The translations under genes and the position numbers were made by a program. This document shows, one piece after another, positions 7,922 to 15,593 of a stretch of 42,177 bases of DNA. This DNA comes from Nitrospira sp. GTDB taxonomy: Bacteria > Nitrospirota > Nitrospiria > Nitrospirales > Nitrospiraceae. The stretch's first letter is position 1, and every line of letters begins with the position of its first letter. The stretch is from the NCBI GenBank assembly GCA_020697375.1, contig JAJFBJ010000022.1, forward strand, positions 1-42,177. Direction: 5' to 3'. The notes below the pieces were generated by a model. That model saw only the letters and a program-made list of their open reading frames with translations. It was not told the origin of the DNA and did no database searches.

Positions 7922-8009
7922 CGGGACCACCGAATCCTTCGTCGCCCTCGACCTCTACATACGGCTCTTCGGTTGCGTACCATTGACGCTGCGCCATTCT
8001 CTCGTTTCG

Positions 8010-8037
8010 TTGACAGCTCTTTGCCTTCCGTTACACT
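8010..8037 (+). promoter_or_regulatory. Sigma70-type promoter of the kinase-phosphatase-FHA operon
   Basis: TTGACA (8010-8015, perfect) and TACACT (8032-8037, 4 of 6) are separated by 16 bases, 28 bases before the ATG at 8066. The -10 runs into TGAGTCACAACCG. An almost identical -10 and downstream stretch precedes the GAF-ATPase gene at 29170. Confidence 0.55.
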
Positions 8038-8065
8038 GAGTCACAACCGCGCAAGAATCCATTAC

Positions 8066-9478
8066 ATGACAACATCCTGGGGCTGGATCGGCCCTTATCT
8101 GATCGTCATCATCCTGGCCATCCTGGTGGGACCGTTCGCGGCGACTCTTCCCCTGCTCGCGCATACCTTCGTCCGGCCGTTGGGCATGACTGCCGCCCAA
8201 GCAGTTCGATTGGTCGCGGACGGCATTTGCATGGTGATGTTCTGGTTCGCCGCCGGGCGGGCGAAACAGGGGTTACGCGATAGTGGGACAGGACAAACTT
8301 TCCTCCGCTCCATCCTCTCGCCCTCCGCATTGTTGCTGATCGTTCTCGTGGCCTTTCGTGCCTATGAAGCGCACGTCGTTCCCCTGCTGGGCCCTCCCAA
8401 GCAACCGTTCTACGACTGGCTGTTCACCGGCAGCCTGATCGGCTCGGCCATTTGGTTGGCATTGGCATGGATCAGCCATGCCGATGCATCGGCACAGGCG
8501 ACTACAAGACGGCCATCCCGCGGCTCGGTCGAAAGACGAGACAAGCGAGGACCGGCTTCGGCAGCCGGCACGTCCGGCAGCTCCTGCCGCATTTCCTCCG
8601 CCCCTGCCCGTCCATCCGGCGCTCCCATCGTTCGCAACGGCCATGGCCTGCCGGCTGCACTGGGACGATATCAAATCGTCAAGGAACTCGGACGAGGAGC
8701 CATGGGCATCGTGTACCTTGGCAAGGACCCGACGATTCAACGCCATGTCGCCATCAAGACGATGCGGCTCGACGAAATCAACCACGAAGAAGAATTGAAA
8801 CAATTTCGGGACCGGTTTTTTCGCGAAGCGGAATCGACCGGGCGTCTGTCTCATCCCAACATCGTGACGGTCTACGACGCGGGCGAGCAGGACGGGCTGG
8901 CCTACATCGCCATGGAATATCTTGAAGGCGCGATGCTCAGCAATTATTGCCACAAAACCACGCTCCTGCCCGCCAAGCAGACCCTGCAGATCGTGGCAAC
9001 TGTCGCCGATGCCCTCGACTATGCCCACAGTCAGGGTGTCGTCCATCGCGATGTGAAGCCCCCCAACATCATGATTTTGAAGCAACGCCTGGTAAAGGTC
9101 ATGGATTTCGGCATTGCCAAGATGCCCAGCGCCTCGAAGACACAAGCCAGCATGATACTCGGAACCCCGCGGTACATGTCCCCAGAACAGGCCGCTGGAA
9201 AGGACGTGGACGGCCGATCCGATGTGTTTTCCCTCGGGATCGTGCTCTTCGAACTTCTGAGCGGCGCGAAACCATTCGATGCCGAAAACATGCCGGCACT
9301 CGTCATGCGCATCGCGAAAAGCCCTCATCCCCCGCTGCTCAAGTACCGTCGCGATCTCCCGACCCGGGTGCAATCGATTCTGGATCGAGCCCTGCAGAAG
9401 GAAATTCCGAACCGATACCGTCACGCCGGCGACATGGCGGAAGACCTCCGCGACATTTTTCAGGTGATGCCGAGATAG
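8066..9478 (+). CDS. Transmembrane Ser/Thr protein kinase (Hanks type, PknB-like)
   Basis: 470 residues. The N-terminal 140 residues hold about four membrane helices (around 6-32, 48-66, 86-108, 117-138), then an Arg/Ser/Pro linker (140-195), then a complete eukaryotic-like kinase domain (about 200-465). Visible elements: glycine loop LGRGAMGIVYLG, ATP lysine in VAIKTM (K231), catalytic loop HRDVKPPNIMI (D329), DFGIAK (D347), and the activation and substrate segment GTPRYMSPEQA. The kinase is therefore at the C-terminal, cytoplasmic side, the reverse of PknB with its external PASTA tail. No extracellular sensor domain of any size is present, so sensing would have to occur in the membrane. A PP2C phosphatase and an FHA protein follow in the same operon. 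An in-frame ATG at 7973 lies upstream of the likely promoter and was rejected. Confidence 0.95.
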   Translation: MTTSWGWIGPYLIVIILAILVGPFAATLPLLAHTFVRPLGMTAAQAVRLVADGICMVMFWFAAGRAKQGLRDSGTGQTFLRSILSPSALLLIVLVAFRAYEAHVVPLLGPPKQPFYDWLFTGSLIGSAIWLALAWISHADASAQATTRRPSRGSVERRDKRGPASAAGTSGSSCRISSAPARPSGAPIVRNGHGLPAALGRYQIVKELGRGAMGIVYLGKDPTIQRHVAIKTMRLDEINHEEELKQFRDRFFREAESTGRLSHPNIVTVYDAGEQDGLAYIAMEYLEGAMLSNYCHKTTLLPAKQTLQIVATVADALDYAHSQGVVHRDVKPPNIMILKQRLVKVMDFGIAKMPSASKTQASMILGTPRYMSPEQAAGKDVDGRSDVFSLGIVLFELLSGAKPFDAENMPALVMRIAKSPHPPLLKYRRDLPTRVQSILDRALQKEIPNRYRHAGDMAEDLRDIFQVMPR

Positions 9479-9486
9479 GACCGGCC

Positions 9487-10323
9487 ATGCATGCCTGGCG
9501 CGTCATACACGGGGCCGCATCGGATGTCGGCCTCGCACGCCACCACAATGAAGATCGTTTCTATGCCGATCCATCTACCGGGCTGTTCATCGTGTGCGAT
9601 GGGATGGGCGGACATCGAGCGGGCGAAGTCGCCAGTACCAGCGCCATCGAGGTCATCCCCCGTCACCTTGCGGAAGCCGCATCCGATCCTTCCATCCCCA
9701 TGATCGGTATCTCCCGTCCGGAATTTTCACGCGCGACCAACCGGCTGGCCGGCGCCGTCCGTCTGGCGAATCACCGGATTCATCAAGAGGCAGCCCGCCA
9801 TGCCGACTACCAGGGAATGGGCACCACGGTTGTCGCCGCCTGGCTCGTCGGAAATGTCCTATCGATCGCGCACGTAGGCGACAGCCGCCTGTACCTGATT
9901 CGTGGCAACGTGGTTCGGCCGCTCACAGCCGACCATTCGCTGGTGTATGAGCAGCTGCGTGGCGGACTATTGACCGCGGACGAAGCAGAGCGAGCCTCAC
10001 ACAAGCATGTGCTGACCCGCGCCCTCGGCGCGCAGGCTACGGTTGAGGTCGAGCTGGGGGAGCTCCCCGTTCTCTGCGGGGATATCTTACTGCTCTGCTC
10101 CGACGGCCTGACGGCGGGAGTGCGGCCATACGACATTCTGCGAGCCGTTCACGAATCGTCCGACGCGCAAACCGTTTCGAATCGTCTGATCGACCTGTCC
10201 AATGCCGCCGGTGGGGCCGACAATGTGACAGTCATCGTGGCGACCGTGACCAAGAGCACAACAGGGATGTGGGACCGGATCCGCGCCAAGCTGTTCGCCA
10301 CACCTTCAACCGGTTCATACTAG
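9487..10323 (+). CDS. PP2C-family Ser/Thr protein phosphatase
   Basis: 278 residues from the ATG at 9487, 8 bases after the kinase stop, with AGGA upstream. The frame is open further back to 8947, but that part is antiphase to the kinase gene and not protein-like. PP2C motifs: SDVGLARHHNEDRF (motif 1), IVCDGMGGHRAGEVAS (motif 2, metal aspartate), GMGTTVVAAW, IAHVGDSRLYLIRG, LLLCSDGLT and GGADNVTVIV (metal aspartate). A membrane anchor is absent, so it is cytoplasmic. It should reverse the phosphorylation made by the adjacent kinase, as in PknB/PstP and PpkA/PppA pairs. An FHA protein follows 8 bases downstream. Confidence 0.95.
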   Translation: MHAWRVIHGAASDVGLARHHNEDRFYADPSTGLFIVCDGMGGHRAGEVASTSAIEVIPRHLAEAASDPSIPMIGISRPEFSRATNRLAGAVRLANHRIHQEAARHADYQGMGTTVVAAWLVGNVLSIAHVGDSRLYLIRGNVVRPLTADHSLVYEQLRGGLLTADEAERASHKHVLTRALGAQATVEVELGELPVLCGDILLLCSDGLTAGVRPYDILRAVHESSDAQTVSNRLIDLSNAAGGADNVTVIVATVTKSTTGMWDRIRAKLFATPSTGSY

Positions 10324-10331
10324 GAGCGACC

Positions 10332-11075
10332 ATGTTTAAGAACCACGTCCAATCTCCCACGCTCCTCGTCAAGGCGCCGCAAGGCGGCACGAAGGAAATA
10401 GAAATCTCCCGGATGCCCTTTGCCATCGGCCGCAGGAACGACAATGACCTCTGCCTGGAAGACATCGCCGTATCCGGTCACCATGCGCGCATCGTCAAGG
10501 TGCAGGAAGTGCTGTTTCTGGAGGATCTCACGAGCACGAACGGCACCTTCATCAATGAGCAGAAGATCGACCGGCGACAGCTTCAAGATGCCGACAGCAT
10601 CCGCATCGGCACACACCGTCTGATTTTCCGCGGAAACCAGCCGGCGCAGGCGGAGGCGCCACCGGCATGCCCTATGCCTATCACAGACCACACGATGATC
10701 GTCTCGGGATCGCCCGCCGGTGAACGGGCCGCCTTGGACCAGAATGCCGGGCTGATGGAAATTCTCTCTGGAAAAACCGATCGCTCGCAGTATCGCCTGA
10801 CCAAACATGTGTCGTTGATCGGGGCGCAGGACGATGCGGTCATTACGCTCACCGGCTGGTTTGCGCCGAAGACCGCCGCGGTCATCAGCCGAAGGGGCGA
10901 TGGGTATGTGATCAGCCCGACGGAGAGCGGGAAACGCATCCTCGTCAACGGCCGGCCGGTTCAGGGAGAACAAGCCCTCCGGCACGCGGACGTGGTGGAG
11001 GTGGCCGGCATCACCATGCGGTTCCTGGTGCGCGACCTGAGGAAAAGTCCCCGCGTCGCTTATGCGGGAAATTGA
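10332..11075 (+). CDS. FHA-domain protein (two FHA-like domains)
   Basis: 247 residues; the ATG at 10332 has AGGAG 5 bases upstream. Residues 28-100 are a canonical FHA domain: FAIGRRNDND (G33, R34), VSGHHARI (S48 and H51 of the SxxH motif), and LTSTNGTFIN (N70), which together bind phosphothreonine. A linker rich in Ala/Pro follows. Residues about 150-243 look like a second, degenerate FHA fold: SLIGAQDDAVITLTGW, then AAVISRRGDGYVISP, RILVNGRPV and VVEVAGITMRF. It lacks the SxxH and N signature, so it probably does not bind phosphopeptide. As last gene of the kinase/phosphatase operon it is a likely substrate or reader of the kinase. No T6SS genes are nearby. Confidence 0.93.
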   Translation: MFKNHVQSPTLLVKAPQGGTKEIEISRMPFAIGRRNDNDLCLEDIAVSGHHARIVKVQEVLFLEDLTSTNGTFINEQKIDRRQLQDADSIRIGTHRLIFRGNQPAQAEAPPACPMPITDHTMIVSGSPAGERAALDQNAGLMEILSGKTDRSQYRLTKHVSLIGAQDDAVITLTGWFAPKTAAVISRRGDGYVISPTESGKRILVNGRPVQGEQALRHADVVEVAGITMRFLVRDLRKSPRVAYAGN

Positions 11076-11218
11076 AACGTCTGCGGGTCCGAATGAAGCT
11101 TCTGGCCGATCGTCGCGCCCTCGACGAAGCCGAGATGGCCAAACCACCCCGATAACATGCCGCTGATCAGAGAGATGGTGACGAGGGCGCCGAATCACGA
11201 TACGCCGGCCAGGAAGGT
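11060..11218 (-). pseudogene. Possible remnant of a membrane protein
   Basis: Between the FHA gene and the next gene, the minus strand reads TFLAGVS, an in-frame TGA (11195-11197), then FGALVTISLISGMLSGWFG and HLGFVEGATIGQKLHSD, ending at a TAA at 11060-11062. The hydrophobic and glycine pattern looks like one membrane helix with a short loop. There is no usable start with a ribosome site; an ATG at 11158 would give only 32 residues. It overlaps the last bases of the FHA gene. It could be a decayed gene end or a chance reading. Confidence 0.25.
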
Positions 11219-11227
11219 TCTCCGAGG

Positions 11228-12241
11228 CTAGTTCTCCGGGGCTTCCACGATGTGATTCTCGAAGCGCGTGCATCCCTCGGCGAGCAAGCGATTCGTCAGC
11301 ATTTCTCCCGGCCACTCGATCGGAAGATCCGCCGTGAACACCCACACATCGGGCGACGTCCATACGGGGCCATGGTCCTCGGGCAATTCCGGATCGAAGA
11401 GATCCGTCCAGACCGGCATGTACACCCCGTTCCCGCATTGCGTGTGCAAGTGGGCGATGGTGCGCGCCCTTACCATGGGATCCAGGTCGCGCCACACTGC
11501 CGCCGTCTCGTCTGCCAGACGATGAAGCCGCACGGCATTCTGAGCATCGAACAGAGCATAGGATGCATAGACGGGCACTTCCAAGGTATCCGGCGCCAAC
11601 GCCAGCTCGGCGCATTGTTCGACGAGGCCTTCGAGCAGAGCACGGCGTTCTGGTTCTTCCAACGAATCCGGCAGGCTCGGGTCGGGCATGCCGATGAGTT
11701 GGAAGAAGAGAAACGCGGTGTTTTCCACCGGCTGATAGAGACGGGATGCAACGGCCTGCGTGCGCTGCGAGTCTGCGATGCTGGCCAAATGCTCGTTTAA
11801 TGCTTGCAGCGTCAACCCTTCGAGTGTCGCATCCGTCAAGAGACGGGGCTCGACGCGCACGACCACGCCGGCCGGAATCCGGAGATGTCGGTGGAGCAGA
11901 TCCGCCGTCGCCACGGGATCGATCTTCAAACCCAGCGGCTGCCCCAGATTGGCTTGAAGCGGCAACTCTAATGCCGCCATCAAGGCATAGGCCCCCTTTT
12001 CATCGTCGGGCCCGTCCATGATGACGGCGCAAGAGGCTTCCGCCACCAAATCGAACATCCATTCCGCCATTTCCTCATCGAGCGCCGCCAGTACCGTCAG
12101 CAAATCCTGCTCGCGGCCCTGTTCGATGAAGGCTTGCAAGGTATCGATGGCGGCATCGGTATCGCCGTGGTCATGGCGGCGGGCATTGATCAAATGGATC
12201 AAATCACGCGTCAGCGGATCCGGTCTCGACCAACTCAACAT
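11228..12241 (-). CDS. Conserved-looking protein of unknown function (337 aa)
   Basis: The start at 12241 is supported by GGGAGG 6 bases upstream; a longer frame to 12364 is not. The protein is soluble and acidic with no signal peptide. It begins MLSWSRPDPLTRDLIHLINA, then has helical blocks (TLQAFIEQGREQDLLTVLAAL, DEEMAEWMFDLVAE), a central part with LRIPAGVVVRVEPRLLTDA, and a C-terminus rich in Trp and Pro (GVYMPVWTDLFDPELPEDHG, VWVFTADLPIEWPGE). The composition resembles a multi-helix protein of an uncharacterised family; I do not recognise it. YjbQ lies upstream on the same strand 162 bases away. Confidence 0.75.
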   Translation of the reverse strand: MLSWSRPDPLTRDLIHLINARRHDHGDTDAAIDTLQAFIEQGREQDLLTVLAALDEEMAEWMFDLVAEASCAVIMDGPDDEKGAYALMAALELPLQANLGQPLGLKIDPVATADLLHRHLRIPAGVVVRVEPRLLTDATLEGLTLQALNEHLASIADSQRTQAVASRLYQPVENTAFLFFQLIGMPDPSLPDSLEEPERRALLEGLVEQCAELALAPDTLEVPVYASYALFDAQNAVRLHRLADETAAVWRDLDPMVRARTIAHLHTQCGNGVYMPVWTDLFDPELPEDHGPVWTSPDVWVFTADLPIEWPGEMLTNRLLAEGCTRFENHIVEAPEN

Positions 12242-12402
12242 GGCAGACCTCCCATGTCGATGTACATTCGTTCTGAAAGGTATCCGTTCATCCTGTAGTC
12301 CATGTTGCCAAACTTTCCAAAACGTGGCAAGCGCGAATGCCGTCTCCGTTGTCGTCATCGGCATGCGATGCGTGACAGCCTCATCACATCACAGACGGCG
12401 CA

Positions 12403-12816
12403 TCATTCGCCGATGACCTTGACCAGTACGCGCTTTCGCCGCCGCCCGTCAAACTCGCCATAAAAAATTTGCTCCCAGGGACCGAAGTCCAGTTTCCCCC
12501 CGGTGACCGCGACCACCACCTCTCGTCCCATGAGCTGCCGCTTGATGTGGGCATCACCGTTATCTTCGCCGGTCTCATTGTGGCGATAGGTCGCGTCCTG
12601 CGGAACGAGCCGCTCAAGAACGGTTTCGTAATCGTGCAGCAATCCCGACTCATCGTCGTTGATATAGACGCTGGCGGTAATATGCATCGCATTCACCAAC
12701 ACCATCCCTTCACGGACTCCGCTTTTGCGGACCGCGGCTTCGACCTGCCCGGTAATATTGAGATAGGCGCGCCTGGTTTTGGTTTCGAACCAGAGCTCCT
12801 CGCGATACGACTTCAT
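12403..12816 (-). CDS. yjbQ: YjbQ family protein (secondary thiamine-phosphate synthase-like)
   Basis: 137 residues from the ATG at 12816, the usual length of this family (UPF0047/YjbQ). A ribosome-site-like GGAG is five bases upstream. Family marks: an opening strand [30 protein letters not shown] with the conserved histidine, and [19 protein letters not shown], which supplies a metal- or substrate-binding cluster, and [18 protein letters not shown] near the end. Members weakly rescue thiamine-phosphate synthase mutants, but their physiological role is unsettled. A longer frame to 12885 exists but starts outside the conserved domain. Confidence 0.93.
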   Translation of the reverse strand: MKSYREELWFETKTRRAYLNITGQVEAAVRKSGVREGMVLVNAMHITASVYINDDESGLLHDYETVLERLVPQDATYRHNETGEDNGDAHIKRQLMGREVVVAVTGGKLDFGPWEQIFYGEFDGRRRKRVLVKVIGE

Positions 12817-13026
12817 GTGACTCCGCGCACAGGTGGTGATGCGATTCTGCAACGGGGATGTTCGAACTTGCAAGCCCTGGAACACAACTTGAGAACCGAG
12901 CGCCGGTCATATCTGATCTCATTCCACATTCCGTCATGGACGACTGACGCCTTCGGTTTCATTTCTCGAGCGGATGAAAACAGATCGTCGGAAGCTTGGA
13001 TCGACCTGTCGCTTTCTGGATCAAAA

Positions 13027-13055
13027 TTGACAGGCTGCAGAGGCAGTGGTAAGTA
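13027..13055 (+). promoter_or_regulatory. Candidate promoter of the SH3-domain protein
   Basis: A perfect TTGACA (13027-13032) is followed after 17 bases by TAAGTA (13050-13055), a weak -10. The leader to the ATG at 13104 would be about 42 bases and carries GGAGG at the ribosome site. Only the -35 is strong. Confidence 0.3.
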
Positions 13056-13103
13056 CCTAGGGAGAGAACAGCCGTGCCATGGTTTCGATGAGGAGGTCCT
13101 CCG

Positions 13104-13799
13104 ATGTTTGCTTTAACGGGCGTTCCTGCGATAAGCAGTGAGTGGACGAACCGGCAGCTCCTGTTCGCACGTCAGCCCGAACAAGACCTGGAGTTTAACG
13201 AAGAAGAGTTCGACGAAGCGCCGCCGCCCGCCGCGCCACCGATGGGAGAACCCAAGCAGCCGAGAAAACGACCATTCTTTTGGATACTCTTACTGCTTTT
13301 CGCGGGAGGAATCGGCTATGTAGCCATGGATCCGGACGGAGCGATGCGATTCATTGAGCCCTATCTCGACGGCGGCACGGAGCCGACCCAGCCTGTTACC
13401 CGGGCGCCCACAAACGGGATAGAGGCTCCGACCTCTGTCCCGCCTGAACGAGTCGAGTCCGTATCCCCGCCTCCATCAAGCGCGCCGACTGATTTTCCAG
13501 TCACAGCGCCCCCTGCCGCGCCGGCGCCGAAGTCGTTTCCTCCTGTGGCCAGTGTCGCCGATCCTCTCTTTTCTGAGGGCCAACGGGTGACGGTCATTGC
13601 GGATCCGAATCGGCCTCAATCCTCCGTGCCGCTGTTTGTCGATTCCGCGGGGACCAGGACCAGCGCAACCGTGCGAGCCACCGCCCCCCTCACGATATTG
13701 GATGGCGACTACCAGAAAAACGGCTGGATCTATGCCGTGCGAACCGAGGACGGCCGAAAAGGGTGGATTCCGGAACGAAGCCTGAGACTCAAGCGCTAG
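13104..13799 (+). CDS. Single-pass membrane protein with C-terminal SH3-like domain
   Basis: 231 residues; GAGGAGG lies 7 bases before the ATG. The N-terminal 55 residues are cytoplasmic and acidic (EFNEEEFDEAPPP). A basic stop (KQPRKR) precedes one membrane helix PFFWILLLLFAGGIGYVAM (about 57-75). A long Pro/Ala/Ser/Thr linker (about 92-152) crosses the periplasm, and the C-terminal 75 residues form a bacterial SH3-like domain: VTVIADPNRPQSSVPLFVDS, TVRATAPLTILDGDYQ, then WIYAVRTEDGRKGWIPERSL. That domain probably binds peptidoglycan or a periplasmic partner, like other SH3b domains; the function is inferred. A strong terminator follows 25 bases after the stop. Confidence 0.85.
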   Translation: MFALTGVPAISSEWTNRQLLFARQPEQDLEFNEEEFDEAPPPAAPPMGEPKQPRKRPFFWILLLLFAGGIGYVAMDPDGAMRFIEPYLDGGTEPTQPVTRAPTNGIEAPTSVPPERVESVSPPPSSAPTDFPVTAPPAAPAPKSFPPVASVADPLFSEGQRVTVIADPNRPQSSVPLFVDSAGTRTSATVRATAPLTILDGDYQKNGWIYAVRTEDGRKGWIPERSLRLKR

Positions 13800-13823
13800 G
13801 AAAACCCTCTATCTCATTTCTGC

Positions 13824-13868
13824 AGGCGACGGCTCATTTCTGCGTGAAATGGGCCGTCGCCTTTTTTT
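13824..13868 (+). terminator. Rho-independent terminator after the SH3-domain gene
   Basis: A 17-bp stem (AGGCGACGGCTCATTTC paired with GAAATGGGCCGTCGCCT, one G-U pair) with loop TGCGT is directly followed by a run of seven T (13862-13868). This is the strongest intrinsic terminator in the window. Confidence 0.95.
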
Positions 13869-13882
13869 CATCGATGCTCCCT

Positions 13883-13891
13883 TGCTATAAT
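13883..13891 (+). promoter_or_regulatory. Extended -10 promoter of the HAD-hpnDE operon
   Basis: TGCTATAAT is a perfect -10 with the extended TGn. The -35 position falls on the T tract of the preceding terminator. The start of transcription near 13898 leaves about 59 bases of leader before the ATG at 13957. Confidence 0.6.
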
Positions 13892-13956
13892 GCCGCGCCC
13901 GAAGGAACGACAAATCGGTATCCCATCATCTGCGCATAGATCAGCGAGCGACAACC

Positions 13957-14664
13957 ATGAGCGAGTTACGCGCGATCATTTTTGACTTTGACGGGATCAT
14001 TGCAGACACCGAACCCATGCACTTCGCCGCTCTGAGACAGGTCCTGGCCGGTATCGACATCGAGCTTTCAGAGGCGGACTACTATGCCAATTACCTTGGC
14101 TTCGACGATCGTGGCTGCTTCACGACGGCGTTACGGGTTCATGATCGTCCGACTTCTCCTAACCTGCTCGCTGAGTTGATGGACCGCAAAGCTCACGCGT
14201 ACCTGTCTGCCGTCAAACAGCATCTGGCGATTTTTCCCGGCGTCCAAGAATTCGTCCGCGAGGCCGCCGACCGGTTTCCGCTCGCTATCGCTTCCGGAGC
14301 CTTGCGGAACGAAATCGAATTGATTCTGGAAGAAGCGGGGCTTCTCAAAGCATTTCAGCACATTACGAGCGCAGAAGATGTCATCCGCGGGAAACCGGCG
14401 CCCGATCCCTTTCTCCATGCCATGGCCGGCTTGAACCGGCAGCCGGACCGACAGAGTCTGAGACCCGGCGATTGTCTGGTCATTGAGGATTCCTTGCCCG
14501 GCATCAGAGCGGCGCGCGCGGCCGGGATGAAAGTCCTTGCCGTCGCCAATACCCATGAGGCGCAGGACCTGGGGGAGGCCGACGCCGTGACCCATTCGCT
14601 GGCTGAAGCCAGCCTCTCTGATATGCAGACCCGCCTGTGGGACAAGGCGCGAGGACTCGCATGA
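13957..14664 (+). CDS. HAD-superfamily hydrolase (beta-phosphoglucomutase-like)
   Basis: 235 residues. HAD motif I is IIFDFDGIIADTEPMHF with the nucleophile aspartate at the FDFDG and the second aspartate two residues on. A helical cap domain (about 20-85) follows, then motif II LAIASGAL, motif III lysine in VIRGKPAPDPF, and motif IV CLVIEDSLPGIRAARAAGM. This layout is the beta-phosphoglucomutase/phosphatase subfamily I; the substrate is a small phosphorylated metabolite, possibly a sugar phosphate, but not predictable. First gene of an operon in which each next gene overlaps by 4 bases (ATGA at 14661). Confidence 0.94.
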   Translation: MSELRAIIFDFDGIIADTEPMHFAALRQVLAGIDIELSEADYYANYLGFDDRGCFTTALRVHDRPTSPNLLAELMDRKAHAYLSAVKQHLAIFPGVQEFVREAADRFPLAIASGALRNEIELILEEAGLLKAFQHITSAEDVIRGKPAPDPFLHAMAGLNRQPDRQSLRPGDCLVIEDSLPGIRAARAAGMKVLAVANTHEAQDLGEADAVTHSLAEASLSDMQTRLWDKARGLA

Positions 14665-15593
14665 GGATTTGTTCACTGGTACCTGGAGCAACGGAAGTCG
14701 TCGCGGCGCTGGGACTTCAGCAAAACCTCGTCGGCATCAGCCATGAATGCGATTACCCCCCGAGCCTTGCTCAAGTACCAGTAATGGTGCGACCGAAGAT
14801 CGAAAGCCATCGACTTTCGAGTGCCCAGATCGACGAACAAGTGGGCTCGTTGCTGTCAGACGGCGCAGGCCTGTATGAATTGGACGAGCCTGGGCTCCTT
14901 GCGGCGCGGCCGGACTTGATCATCGCGCAGGACCTGTGCGACGTGTGCGCGATCACTCCATCGCAATTGGATCATGCCCTCCGTGTCCTGTCGCCGACGC
15001 CGCGCTTGATTGCCCTCAATCCCCGGCGACTCGAAGACATACTGCTGGACATCGTGACGCTGGGACAAGCGCTGCAACAGGAGCAGGCGGGGAAACGATT
15101 CGCGATCGGCCTCCGCAGTCGGCTCGATGCCGTACGCAGGAGAGTCTCTTCCGAGACCACACGCCCAAGGGTCGCCTGCCTGGAGTGGTTCGCTCCTTTG
15201 TATACCGCAGGCCATTGGATCCCTGACATGGTGGAAGCGGCGGGAGGAATCGATGTCTTGGGGAGGTCCGGCATGGCTTCTCAAAAGGTGAATTGGGATC
15301 AGTTATCCGCCTCAGCACCGGACGTGATCGTCCTCATGCCCTGCGGGTTCACCGTTCAGCGTACAAAAGAAGAACTCTCCACGCTCATAGAACATCCCAA
15401 GTGGAGGGCGCTTCCCGCCGTCCAGAGGGGAGAGGTCTATCTGGTCGAAGCTCTGTCGTACTTCAGCCGCCCTGGGCCGCGTCTGATCGACGGTACGGAA
15501 CAGTTGGCCGCCATCTGTCATCCCGCCCGCTATGACTATCACCTTCCGGGGTCCGCCGAACGACTCGATACACGGGCGGCACGGCTGCAATGA
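14661..15593 (+). CDS. ABC-type vitamin B12-binding-like protein (BtuF/cobalamin-binding family)
   Basis: 310 residues starting at the overlapping ATGA. The N-terminus MRICSLVPGATEVVAALG is the helical-backbone binding fold seen in BtuF and FepB-type proteins (VGISHECDYP, ARPDLIIAQDLCDVCAI, VACLEWFAPLYTAGHWIPDM, APDVIVLMPCGFTV). There is no signal peptide, so it is probably cytoplasmic, like other signal-less members called cobalamin-binding protein. It therefore may not work with a membrane transporter; no permease or ATPase is near. A ligand other than B12 is possible. It sits between a HAD hydrolase and the hopanoid gene hpnD in one operon. Confidence 0.85.
   Translation: MRICSLVPGATEVVAALGLQQNLVGISHECDYPPSLAQVPVMVRPKIESHRLSSAQIDEQVGSLLSDGAGLYELDEPGLLAARPDLIIAQDLCDVCAITPSQLDHALRVLSPTPRLIALNPRRLEDILLDIVTLGQALQQEQAGKRFAIGLRSRLDAVRRRVSSETTRPRVACLEWFAPLYTAGHWIPDMVEAAGGIDVLGRSGMASQKVNWDQLSASAPDVIVLMPCGFTVQRTKEELSTLIEHPKWRALPAVQRGEVYLVEALSYFSRPGPRLIDGTEQLAAICHPARYDYHLPGSAERLDTRAARLQ

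Noticed and set aside
8273..9424. 383-residue minus-strand frame
   Set aside because: Exactly antisense to the kinase gene, whose motifs are all intact; composition is not protein-like. It is an antisense shadow.
8947..9486. N-terminal extension of the PP2C protein by 180 residues
   Set aside because: It overlaps the kinase coding region in another frame and reads as Arg/Pro-rich noise; the true start at 9487 is 8 bases after the kinase stop.
10320..11615. 431-residue minus-strand frame
   Set aside because: Antisense to the FHA gene, and in its distal part out of frame with the unknown gene at 11228-12241 on the same strand; no conserved motif or ribosome site.
13086..13098. GGAGG-T-CCTCC inverted repeat at the ribosome site of the SH3-domain gene
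   Set aside because: The single-base centre cannot form an RNA hairpin, so it is probably just the ribosome site followed by chance bases.
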